Position numbers and translations under genes: made by a program. Below the pieces are notes generated by a model. The model had not been told where the DNA came from and did no database searches. It was given only the letters and a program-made list of their open reading frames with translations. A stretch of 64,000 bases of DNA from Chloroflexi bacterium HGW-Chloroflexi-3 (lineage in GTDB: Bacteria; Chloroflexota; Anaerolineae; Anaerolineales; Anaerolineaceae). The number at the start of each line of letters is the position of its first letter. Positions within the stretch are counted from its first letter, which is position 1. Location of the stretch: positions 1 through 64,000 of the forward strand of contig PHBX01000001.1 in NCBI GenBank assembly GCA_002842045.1, given 5' to 3'. Positions 56,165 to 64,000 of the stretch are shown piece after piece.

Positions 56165-56731
56165 TTATTTCTTTTTGATAATAAAGTAATAATTATTGCC
56201 TTCTTCAATTAAATTGACATTAAAGTCATTTTTGTCAATCCAGTCATTTATCACTTCTGGTTTAAGGAAATGACTGCGCATGAGTAATAGTTTTTCCATC
56301 ACAGCAATTAATTTAACAGAAAATTTCCGAATATCCGGTTCTTCTAAAATAAATATTCCACCAGGTTTAAGTACATGCAGAATGGATAAAATTGCTTTAT
56401 GATGATTTTCGACATGATGCAACGTATCAACCATGATGACAGCATCAAAAAAATCATTTTCCAAAGCTAAATTTTCTACTTTTCCGCAAATACCGGAAAT
56501 TTTTCCATTCTTATTCTTTGATTCTTTTATCATTGCTGGTGAAACGTCATAAATTATAATTTTCTCAAAACATTTCGCCATCGCATCAGCAATTCTACCC
56601 GTTCCTCCACCGACATCCAGAAGTGTTGAGGATGAACTCAATTCACACACAATTTTTTTCCAGGAGATATCTTGCTTGGGTTGTATGATGCGATCATATA
56701 TCCTGGCGATCAAACGAAAATCATCTCTCAT
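56165..56731 (-). CDS. SAM-dependent class I methyltransferase
   Basis: A 188-residue Rossmann-type methyltransferase with LLDVGGGTGRIADAM near residue 37, IIYDVSP, and a DAVIMVDTLHHVEN motif. The substrate is unknown. It is distinct from the one at 47076. Confidence 0.83.
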   Translation of the reverse strand: MRDDFRLIARIYDRIIQPKQDISWKKIVCELSSSSTLLDVGGGTGRIADAMAKCFEKIIIYDVSPAMIKESKNKNGKISGICGKVENLALENDFFDAVIMVDTLHHVENHHKAILSILHVLKPGGIFILEEPDIRKFSVKLIAVMEKLLLMRSHFLKPEVINDWIDKNDFNVNLIEEGNNYYFIIKKK

Positions 56732-56778
56732 TTTTACCTCGATTAAATATTATCAAATTATATAAAAAATATTCCCTA

Positions 56779-56807
56779 TTGACATTTTAGTTATTTTGTT
56801 CTATTAT
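56779..56807 (+). promoter_or_regulatory. Promoter of the four-span membrane protein gene
   Basis: TTGACA (56779-56784) and TATTAT (56802-56807) are 17 bp apart. A GGAG ribosome site lies before the ATG at 56844. Confidence 0.8.
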
Positions 56808-56843
56808 ATAAATTAGAATTTATTTTCTAATAAGGAGCTTATC

Positions 56844-57602
56844 ATGATTAACACAAACTCATTTACATCCAACATAAAATCTAATCTGAGCTATTGGTTC
56901 GCCAACAACCGTCTGTCCATCACTACGTTTTTTTTATTAATCGGTTTGATCGCTTTTGAGATGTTTAATTACAGTACCACCGATTTCGCACTGAAAGATC
57001 TTTTAGGAGATTTGAAATTTGCCGGGTTTTATTGGTCAACAATTTTAGCAGTTGCTTTCTGTCTGATTGATTTTGCAGGGATTGCCCGCTTGTTTATGCC
57101 AGGAAATAAATTATCAGACATAAAAGAAGATTGGTTTCTGTTTGGCGCATGGTTTTTAGCTGCAACCATGAATGCAATTCTTACTTGGTGGGGCGTATCC
57201 ATGTCGATTGTCAACCACTCCATCATGAGTTCAAGAATTATTGACTCAGAAACCATTCATCTCGTTGTTCCTATATTTGTGTCCATCATGGTGTGGGTAA
57301 CTAGAATTTTATTGATTGGCAGTCTGACGCTCTCAGACCAAAGAACAACCACAAAAAGCCAGACAAGAGTGGCTCGGACATCTACTCATACTACAGTATC
57401 ACCTCGCTATAATTCTTCCGGGTCAACTTTAACTTCCCGAAGTGCATCATTACAATCCAAAGCCCCGGTGCAATCACATCTAAAACAACCACGATTTTCC
57501 AATAGACCAGATCCTGAATATGTGTCAGATCCAACCGGTTCAATTCAGCAACCTGCTTTTCAGGGAAGAAGCCAAAACAATACATCAGTAAGAAGATTTT
57601 AA
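56844..57602 (+). CDS. Unknown membrane protein with disordered Ser/Thr-rich tail
   Basis: A 252-residue protein not recognised. The first 165 residues hold about four membrane spans (near 25-45, 63-85, 97-118, 140-163). The last 85 residues are a basic, serine-, threonine-, glutamine- and arginine-rich tail that is probably disordered and cytoplasmic or exposed. A strong promoter suggests real expression. The stop overlaps the convergent HAD gene. Confidence 0.75.
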   Translation: MINTNSFTSNIKSNLSYWFANNRLSITTFFLLIGLIAFEMFNYSTTDFALKDLLGDLKFAGFYWSTILAVAFCLIDFAGIARLFMPGNKLSDIKEDWFLFGAWFLAATMNAILTWWGVSMSIVNHSIMSSRIIDSETIHLVVPIFVSIMVWVTRILLIGSLTLSDQRTTTKSQTRVARTSTHTTVSPRYNSSGSTLTSRSASLQSKAPVQSHLKQPRFSNRPDPEYVSDPTGSIQQPAFQGRSQNNTSVRRF

Positions 57603-58807
57603 ATTTTCATAGCATCAACACATGCTGAAAATGCCTCATTTATTGTGGGAAAAATGATGGCATTTTCATTTATTAATGCTTCAATTTTGTTCTGTTTTGT
57701 TGAAATGCCATAAGCATCCATGTTTAATTCAAGACCATCTTTTGTTAACTGTTCACATACAGTTACAAGAGATTGTATTCCAATGGTTGAATCTTCAAAT
57801 ATACAAACATTAATCGGTGCGGTAATTTGTGACAAATAATCCACTATCCCTTTATGCTGATCATTGAAAAAATAGTCAAAAGACAACTTTAACGCATCAT
57901 TTATATCCATACCACTTGATAATAGAATAGCTGTCATGGCATGAACAGGAGAAGGTTTTACAAATTGATCCCCAGAACAATTCTTCTCTTTACCTAAATA
58001 CTCAAGAGCACCAAAACCCACACAAGGGATCTGTTCCAGTTCCAGGCATCTCAATGCCAATTCCGCTTCAGGGAAGTTTAGTTGAGATTTTTCAGAGTAA
58101 AGCTCATTGGTAAATGTAGATGGCCTTGCCGTAATAATGGATGGAAAAACATTTTTTTCCGAATGAAGTCTTATGATTTCATCCCTTATTTCATCAAGTA
58201 CCAGAGGACAATCATACTTTACCAGGTAAGGCTCAGATTCAAGAAGCCAATCCAACCCCGTAATTTCTTGAAATAATTTACTGCCTAAAGTTAAATTTTG
58301 AAAATATTGTAAAATTTCGGATTTCCAAATGTTTCTGGATTCCTTAAGCCATGCATTTATTATCCAGGTAATTTTGCTTCTTACATTGTTGAAAACTTGT
58401 AAGGTATATTTTTCAAAATTATGGTTGAGTAAGGAATCACAAGCCGAATATCCGTCTTGAAGAAAATCTTTAAGGATTAAAATAGATGAGATTATTTTTT
58501 TTTGATCAGGTTGAAATTCATGTTTCTGGAAAAAATTATAACAATCCTGGTAATTTTCAAGTGAGGAATCTGGTTGATTCTCGATTAAAGCAAGCTCGGT
58601 TATCATTAATAAATATATAGGTATCATATCCCATTCTGAAGTAATGCCGATTGACTCAAAACTCGTTATGATTTCTTCGTTGATGGATATTTTTGAAAAA
58701 CCAAGCTTATTAAGGAAATAATTGGTTGTGTCATAAACTGCTTTACGATATCCAGATGGATTAATTAGGACACCATCAATATCGAATAAAAGAAAATAAG
58801 TTCCCAA
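57599..58807 (-). CDS. HAD-superfamily hydrolase with long cap domain
   Basis: A 402-residue HAD-type protein. The nucleophile motif LLFDIDGVLIN is at the N terminus; the later ICVFEDSTIGI-like segment (NVCIFEDSTIGIQSL) fits motif IV. A cap or insert of about 200 residues with no clear match separates them. It starts with TTG at 58807 after AGGA. Its C terminus overlaps the stop of the membrane-protein gene on the other strand. Substrate unknown. Confidence 0.75.
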   Translation of the reverse strand: MGTYFLLFDIDGVLINPSGYRKAVYDTTNYFLNKLGFSKISINEEIITSFESIGITSEWDMIPIYLLMITELALIENQPDSSLENYQDCYNFFQKHEFQPDQKKIISSILILKDFLQDGYSACDSLLNHNFEKYTLQVFNNVRSKITWIINAWLKESRNIWKSEILQYFQNLTLGSKLFQEITGLDWLLESEPYLVKYDCPLVLDEIRDEIIRLHSEKNVFPSIITARPSTFTNELYSEKSQLNFPEAELALRCLELEQIPCVGFGALEYLGKEKNCSGDQFVKPSPVHAMTAILLSSGMDINDALKLSFDYFFNDQHKGIVDYLSQITAPINVCIFEDSTIGIQSLVTVCEQLTKDGLELNMDAYGISTKQNKIEALINENAIIFPTINEAFSACVDAMKI

Positions 58808-58871
58808 AAATTATTCCTGAAATGATAGAGAAAAAATCAGAGCCCCAATTTTCAGGTGCTCTGACCAAAAG

Positions 58872-60050
58872 TCAGATTAATCCAACTTGCTTGCCAATCT
58901 GGCCAAATATCTCTAATACTTTATCCAGTTGATCATCAGTATGGGTAGCCATATAACTGGTTCTTAATAATTGACGTCCAGGAGATACGGCCGGACTGAT
59001 AACAGGATTTACAAAAACACCGGCATCGAATAATAATTTCCAGGTTAAAAAGGTCTTTTCATCTGATCCGATAAAAATGGGTATCACTGGAGTTTCTGAG
59101 CTGCCAATATCAAAACCTAATTCTTTGAACCCTCTTCTCATCCTTTCGCCAATTTGATTAACCCGCTCTATTCTTTCGGGTTCCTCCCGCATGACCTGTA
59201 ATGATGCTAAAGCTGCTGCAGCGTTCCCCGGCGGTATACTGGCAGAAAAAATGAGAGATCTGGCAAAATGTTTTATGTAATGCACCACATCGGCATCGCC
59301 TGCTATAAATCCACCTAGGGATGCAAATGATTTGCTAAATGTTGACATAATCAAATCCACATTATTCGTGACGCCAAAGTGATGTGAAGTGCCATGACCA
59401 CCACCGGTAACACCCATGCCATGTGCATCATCTACCATAAGCCTTGCTCCATACTTTTTAGCAAGTGGAATAATTTCCGGGAGCGGTGCCAAATCACCTT
59501 CCATGCTGAACAATCCATCAACGATGATGATCTTTCCCGAATCTTCTGGTAAAGACTTTAACACGCGCTCCAGATGAATCATATCATTATGGCGATATCG
59601 CTCAATTTTTCCAAAGCTCAATCGAGCACCATCCACGATGGAAGCATGATCATCTTTATCGAGAATAACAATATCTTTACTGCCTACAATAGCAGATACT
59701 GCACCTAAATTTGCCTGCATTCCTGTGCTGAAAACAAGTGCTGCTTCTTTTCCAACCCATTCTGCTAATTCGTGTTCTAATTGTTCGTGAAATTCCAATG
59801 TACCGTTAAGGAATCGGGAACCAGTACAACTGGTGCCAAAATGCTCAGTTGCCTTACATACAGCTTCTTTGACTTTAGGGTGTGTCGTCAACCCTAAATA
59901 ATTATTGGATCCGCACATAATTAATTTATGTCCTTTATACTCAACAACAGTTCCTTCGTTTTCTGTTAATGGAATAAAATAAGGATAGACGCCTTGTTTT
60001 ATTGCATCTTTTGCAGTCGTAAAGGCAAAGCATTTTTCAAAAATATCCAT
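58872..60050 (-). CDS. Alpha-oxoamine synthase, serine palmitoyltransferase-like
   Basis: A 392-residue PLP enzyme that joins an amino acid with an acyl-CoA. The PLP lysine is in STFSKSFASLGGF; GSNNYLGLTTHPKV, DKDDHASIVDGARLSF, MEGDLAPLPEI, DDAHGMGV and FVNPVISPAVSPG are strongly like bacterial serine palmitoyltransferases, more than like BioF or Kbl. The role may thus be sphingolipid base synthesis. BioF or Kbl function remains possible. The ATG at 60050 with GAGG before it is preferred to 60083. Confidence 0.8.
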   Translation of the reverse strand: MDIFEKCFAFTTAKDAIKQGVYPYFIPLTENEGTVVEYKGHKLIMCGSNNYLGLTTHPKVKEAVCKATEHFGTSCTGSRFLNGTLEFHEQLEHELAEWVGKEAALVFSTGMQANLGAVSAIVGSKDIVILDKDDHASIVDGARLSFGKIERYRHNDMIHLERVLKSLPEDSGKIIIVDGLFSMEGDLAPLPEIIPLAKKYGARLMVDDAHGMGVTGGGHGTSHHFGVTNNVDLIMSTFSKSFASLGGFIAGDADVVHYIKHFARSLIFSASIPPGNAAAALASLQVMREEPERIERVNQIGERMRRGFKELGFDIGSSETPVIPIFIGSDEKTFLTWKLLFDAGVFVNPVISPAVSPGRQLLRTSYMATHTDDQLDKVLEIFGQIGKQVGLI

Positions 60051-60151
60051 AATTTCCTCATATAAATAATTTAGGTGAATCAAATTGAGAAATACATTAT
60101 ACCTGATTAGAAAATAGTGTGTTCAAATCAATTTTTACGATTTAGGAGATA

Positions 60152-61048
60152 ATGATGAAAGAATATTTCGGTGGTATTGAAGCAGGAGGAACAAAATTTG
60201 TCTGTGTTATCGCTAATAATCCCGATGATATTCTCGAGGAAAGTCGGTTTTCGACCACCAATCCACAAGAAACGATTGAGAAGACGATTCTTTTTTTCGA
60301 GTATGCAATTCAAAAACACAAAATCAAATTAAATGCTCTCGGAATCGGTTGTTTTGGACCCATTGATCTGGATATGATTAGTCCTACTTACGGATACATA
60401 ACCACTACGCCAAAAACTGGATGGCGAAACATCAATCTATTACAACCAATCGAAGACGCTTTGAATATTCCAATTGCATTCGATACTGATGTAAATGTGG
60501 CAGCCATTGGTGAAGGAAAATGGGGAGCTGCGCAAAACCTGAATGATTTTTTATATTTCACCATTGGCACGGGAATTGGCGGAGGAGCAATCATTAATAA
60601 TAAGCCTCTGCATGGACTCATACATCCAGAAATGGGTCATATACGACTGAATCAGGACATATCCAAGGACTCATACGCAGGGAATTGTCCTTTTCACCAC
60701 AATTGTTTTGAAGGACTCGCCAGTGGCCCAGCCATTAAAGAACGCTGGGGAAGCTCTGCGGAAAACCTGGATGATAATCATCCCGCCTGGATTTTGGAAG
60801 CTGATTACATTTCACAGGCTATGAGTAATTACATTTGCTCATTTTCTCCGAAAAAAATTATCCTCGGAGGGGGGGTCATGCAGAAGAAACAATTATTCCC
60901 AATGATTCATAAACAGACACAACAATATTTAAATGGGTATGTTCAATCAGAAATGATTTTAACCCGCATGAATGAATATATAGTACCTCCAGGATTAGGA
61001 AATCAATCCGGTATGTTAGGTGCGATTGCATTAGCGCAAAGTATTTAA
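60152..61048 (+). CDS. ROK-family sugar kinase, fructokinase-like
   Basis: A 298-residue ROK kinase. The ATP motif GGIEAGGTKF, the catalytic TDVNVAAIGEG, GTGIGGG and the zinc-binding HPEMGHIRL/GNCPFHHNCFEGLASG segments are present. Similarity is to bacterial fructokinases (ScrK/GmuE type) or mannose kinase. An AGGAGA ribosome site lies before tandem ATGs at 60152 and 60155; either may be used. Confidence 0.87.
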   Translation: MMKEYFGGIEAGGTKFVCVIANNPDDILEESRFSTTNPQETIEKTILFFEYAIQKHKIKLNALGIGCFGPIDLDMISPTYGYITTTPKTGWRNINLLQPIEDALNIPIAFDTDVNVAAIGEGKWGAAQNLNDFLYFTIGTGIGGGAIINNKPLHGLIHPEMGHIRLNQDISKDSYAGNCPFHHNCFEGLASGPAIKERWGSSAENLDDNHPAWILEADYISQAMSNYICSFSPKKIILGGGVMQKKQLFPMIHKQTQQYLNGYVQSEMILTRMNEYIVPPGLGNQSGMLGAIALAQSI

Positions 61049-61061
61049 TTTTAGTGGTTTT

Positions 61062-63833
61062 TTATATCCAAAGATCTTTGATATTTGATTTCTTAAGCTC
61101 AATACGTATTATTCTTCTATTGCGATTCACCAATGCTTCATAATCACCTAATGCTTGAGCATACAGTAATTTTCCAAAAGATAACCCCATCCCGGGAATT
61201 TCAAAATCCTGATCAGGAGTGTCAACGAATTGAATAAATAATCCATTCTCAGGTCCACCTTTATGCAATTGACCTGTTGAGTGCAGGAATCTTGGCCCAA
61301 ATCCTAATGTAGTGGCATTTTGGGTCCGAGATAATACTAGCTGCCGAAAGTCCTGTAATTGTTTTTCAATAGCCGGTATCCGTGGTAAATAGGCATTGAT
61401 GGCAATATAATCACCATCTTTTCGTAGCTTCAGAAATATTTCAAGGATCTCATTTAATTTCTTATCACTGAGATCGAGATCGGTTTGATTACAAAAAATA
61501 GTGACTTTTTCGTTATCCCAAACTGGATCACCAGAATTATACTTACCGAAAGATAAAAATTCATTAATTTTTTGTTTTGTTCGAGTCTTATTATCCTGAA
61601 CATCAGGTTGGTCAAACGCATTCACACCCAGGACCGCACAAGCCACTGCTGTGGCGAATTCCCAACGGAAAAATTCCAGTCCCAATTCATAAGGGTCATT
61701 CAATTCATAAGAAATTACCGGATGCCCTGCATTTATGATTTCATTGATTTTCTGTTCAAAAATTCCATCATTTTTCAGGTAAACAAAAATCCGATCTTGT
61801 GAGTAAATGTCAATATTGACAAAAGGTTCAATGTCAATTGGAACAATTCCTTTCCCTAGTTTGCCACTCGATTCAGCGATTAATTGCTCCAGCCAAGATC
61901 CAAAAGAACGATATGGTTCTTCAGCAATAATGGTTAATTTATCTATTCCTTTTTGGGCAGCTTCAGCCAGGATGACACCTAAACCCAGACCTGGATTTCT
62001 GCCTGTGGCTACTCCAGGTCGACAAGTATTCGCAAATTCCTTGGTTTTTTGCAAGAATGTCTCAATTTCAACACCTAACAGTGCAGCAGGTACCAGACCA
62101 AAGGCTGTTAATGCTGAAAATCTTCCACCAACGCTGGGATCTGCATAGAAAATCTTTCTGAACTTGAGTTCATTTGCCTGGCGGGACAACTCAGTTCCCG
62201 GGTCAGTAATGGCAATAAAATATTTTCCTGCTTCATCACCAGCAAAAATTTGCATTTGAAGATAGAAATATTTGAGGAAAGCTTGCACCTCTGTCGTTCC
62301 TCCGGATTTGCTGGAAACAATGTAAATAGTTTTTCCATTAGGACAATTTTCTTCAGCAAATTTCAACTGCCGTGGATCAGTTGAATCTAAAATGGATAAA
62401 TTTAATCCTTCCGAATATCCTCTAAAAGACAGACTCAATACTTCAGCAGCTAATGAAGAACCACCCATTCCTAACAGAAGGACATGCGTAAAACCCTCTT
62501 GAACAATTTCATCGCGAAATTTATTAATTTCATCAATTAATTCCAAAGAAATAAATGGAGCATCCAACCACCCAAGCCGGTTCGGGATCTCATTGGACAC
62601 CGAAGGATTTTCATTCCAGACCGAAGCGTCCCTTTCATAAATTCGTGTAATGATTTGTTTTTTGTCTAAATCATCAATCCTGTCTTTTATTACATTGATT
62701 AGACCCGGTAATTTATTTTGGATGGAGTTTTTTCTATGATTGATCGTTTCAAGTAACGATACGAATGCTTTTTCAAATGATTTTACACCCTCATTTTCTA
62801 GAGCCTGGGTTACATCATCCATATCAATTCCAAGATTATCTAAAGCAGAAAATATTTCCCTTGCATCCACGATATTTATCCTGATTTTTATTTCTGCCTT
62901 TCCATGATCTCTGAAAGCATCCAAAGTCTGCGGTGGCATGGTGTTAACTGTATTTTCACCAATTAATTCTTCAACATAAATCACATCACGATATGCTTGA
63001 TTCTTTGTTGATGTAGATGCCCACAAAGGCCTTTGGATTCTTGCGCCTTTGGATGCCAATTGCTTAAATCGTTCTGTGGAAATTACTTTCTCAAATAATT
63101 CATATGCCAACCTGGAATTAGCAACTGCGGTCTTCCCTCTTAATTCCAGAAATTGTTTTTGGTTTATCTTTTGATCATTAAGAAATGTTTCCAATATTGA
63201 ATCAACTTTTGTGTCAACCCTCGATACAAAAAATGAAGCTACAGATGCAATATTGTTTATGGGAAGATTGTTTTTTACCCGATCTTCGAGACCAGAAAGA
63301 TATGCTTCAATCACTTCTTCATATCTTGATACTGAAAAGATTAATGTGATATTAATATTAATTCCTGCAGCAATCGCTTGTCGAATTGCTGGCAAACCTT
63401 CTTTTGTGGCAGGAATTTTTATCATGAGATTTTTTCGATTGACCCTTTCCCACAACTCTTTCGCCTGGGTTAGGGTTCCTTCAGTGTCATTGGCCAGTTT
63501 TGGGTTTACCTCCAGACTGACATACCCATCACCACCGTTTGTTTCTTGATATAAAGATAGAAACAGATCCGCTGTTTGCTGTATATCCTCGATTGCAAGT
63601 TGGAAAAAAATTTCCCCAGGATCCCAATCAGACCACGCCATGGGTTGGATTGCTGAGTCATAATCAGTGGATTTAGCAATCGCATTTTGAAAAATCGAAG
63701 GATTGGATGTTACCCCTCGAATTTCACCTGCGGCGATCATTCTTTCCATTTCTCCATTTTTTAACAACCTTCTTTCGATATTGTCATACCAAATCGATTG
63801 CCCTAATTGGTGCAGCTTATCTATTTCATTCAT
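61062..63833 (-). CDS. tal-pgi: Bifunctional transaldolase / glucose-6-phosphate isomerase
   Basis: A 923-residue fusion. Residues 1 to about 370 are a transaldolase with the Schiff-base lysine in MIKIPATKEGL. From about 400 to the end is a phosphoglucose isomerase with GMGGSSLAAEVLS and VSSKSGGTTEVQAF. The fusion joins the pentose phosphate path with glycolysis. It begins 14 nt after rpiB and is probably co-transcribed with it. Confidence 0.93.
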   Translation of the reverse strand: MNEIDKLHQLGQSIWYDNIERRLLKNGEMERMIAAGEIRGVTSNPSIFQNAIAKSTDYDSAIQPMAWSDWDPGEIFFQLAIEDIQQTADLFLSLYQETNGGDGYVSLEVNPKLANDTEGTLTQAKELWERVNRKNLMIKIPATKEGLPAIRQAIAAGININITLIFSVSRYEEVIEAYLSGLEDRVKNNLPINNIASVASFFVSRVDTKVDSILETFLNDQKINQKQFLELRGKTAVANSRLAYELFEKVISTERFKQLASKGARIQRPLWASTSTKNQAYRDVIYVEELIGENTVNTMPPQTLDAFRDHGKAEIKIRINIVDAREIFSALDNLGIDMDDVTQALENEGVKSFEKAFVSLLETINHRKNSIQNKLPGLINVIKDRIDDLDKKQIITRIYERDASVWNENPSVSNEIPNRLGWLDAPFISLELIDEINKFRDEIVQEGFTHVLLLGMGGSSLAAEVLSLSFRGYSEGLNLSILDSTDPRQLKFAEENCPNGKTIYIVSSKSGGTTEVQAFLKYFYLQMQIFAGDEAGKYFIAITDPGTELSRQANELKFRKIFYADPSVGGRFSALTAFGLVPAALLGVEIETFLQKTKEFANTCRPGVATGRNPGLGLGVILAEAAQKGIDKLTIIAEEPYRSFGSWLEQLIAESSGKLGKGIVPIDIEPFVNIDIYSQDRIFVYLKNDGIFEQKINEIINAGHPVISYELNDPYELGLEFFRWEFATAVACAVLGVNAFDQPDVQDNKTRTKQKINEFLSFGKYNSGDPVWDNEKVTIFCNQTDLDLSDKKLNEILEIFLKLRKDGDYIAINAYLPRIPAIEKQLQDFRQLVLSRTQNATTLGFGPRFLHSTGQLHKGGPENGLFIQFVDTPDQDFEIPGMGLSFGKLLYAQALGDYEALVNRNRRIIRIELKKSNIKDLWI

Positions 63834-63847
63834 ATCGTTCTCACTTT

Positions 63848-64000
63848 CTATAAATGACCAAATTCTTCAAGTTTTTTTACTTTTCCCATTCGCCGAACAA
63901 ATCTTTCATCATGATCCTCTTTAGCTGACAAAAAAGCTTTTGTGAGTTCATCAGCAATGGCAGGTCCAATCACGCGGGCACCCATGCAAAGTACGTTCAT
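63848..64000 (-). CDS. rpiB: Ribose-5-phosphate isomerase B, 3' part (cut by the window)
   Basis: The last 50 codons of RpiB. The segment NVLCMGARVIGPAIADEL is the conserved C-terminal active-site region. The gene runs off the end of the window, so its start is not seen. Together with Tal-Pgi it makes a pentose phosphate operon. Confidence 0.9.
   Translation of the reverse strand: MNVLCMGARVIGPAIADELTKAFLSAKEDHDERFVRRMGKVKKLEEFGHL

Overview
The window is a compact, AT-rich (by eye about 40% G+C) bacterial chromosome segment with no insertion sequences, phage genes or CRISPR array. Gene content points to a strictly anaerobic fermenter or syntroph. The mix of an NAD(P)-linked [NiFe] hydrogenase, a soluble formate dehydrogenase, a SUF system led by a SufR-type repressor, a fused transaldolase/phosphoglucose isomerase and a serine-palmitoyltransferase-like enzyme would suit Chloroflexota of the class Anaerolineae. 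That placement is inferred from protein content and was not tested phylogenetically.

Layout. 1-4.2 kb: S1-domain RNA-binding protein, CTP synthase, enolase. 4.3-8.1 kb (minus): alpha/beta hydrolase, then a ruvB-queA-uracil-DNA glycosylase operon. 8.1-12.1 kb: glycosidase-like lipoprotein, upp, an M50-like membrane protein with tpiA, and RNase P RNA. 12.1-16.4 kb: PPK2, a radical-SAM/HhH protein, a secreted unknown, a YihY-type membrane protein. 16.5-22.5 kb: tRNA-Gly, a receiver protein with a giant GAF histidine kinase, tRNA-His next to hisS.

22.7-47.0 kb is the centrepiece. A signalling module (DRTGG, CBS-ATPase, DRTGG, PHP) precedes a ten-gene hydrogenase operon: a shortened NuoE, an ATPase, a small ferredoxin, a NuoF with ferredoxin tail, then hoxE, hoxF, a long hoxU, hoxY, hoxH and a maturation protease. 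Next come a NuoE/NuoF/formate dehydrogenase operon and a cNMP-domain gene leading hypABFCDE. Together they could interconvert H2, formate, NAD(P)H and ferredoxin. The arrangement resembles electron-bifurcating HydABC-type systems, but with a [NiFe] catalytic unit and a duplicated NuoEF module. Rex-like sites lie upstream of the two front transcription units.

47.1-64 kb: a methyltransferase and PIG-L deacetylase, a sufCBD-X-SU-Rieske operon divergent from sufR-sufT with a clear palindromic operator, an SCP2-like protein, a methyltransferase, an unknown membrane protein, a HAD protein, the SPT-like enzyme, a ROK sugar kinase, Tal-Pgi and the 3' end of rpiB.

Transcription signals are easy to read: many promoters match TTGACA-17-TATAAT closely and hairpin/T-run terminators separate units. 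At least two genes (a radical-SAM gene and ruvB), and perhaps hypA, have a -10 box 6-7 nt before the start codon and no ribosome site, suggesting leaderless mRNAs.
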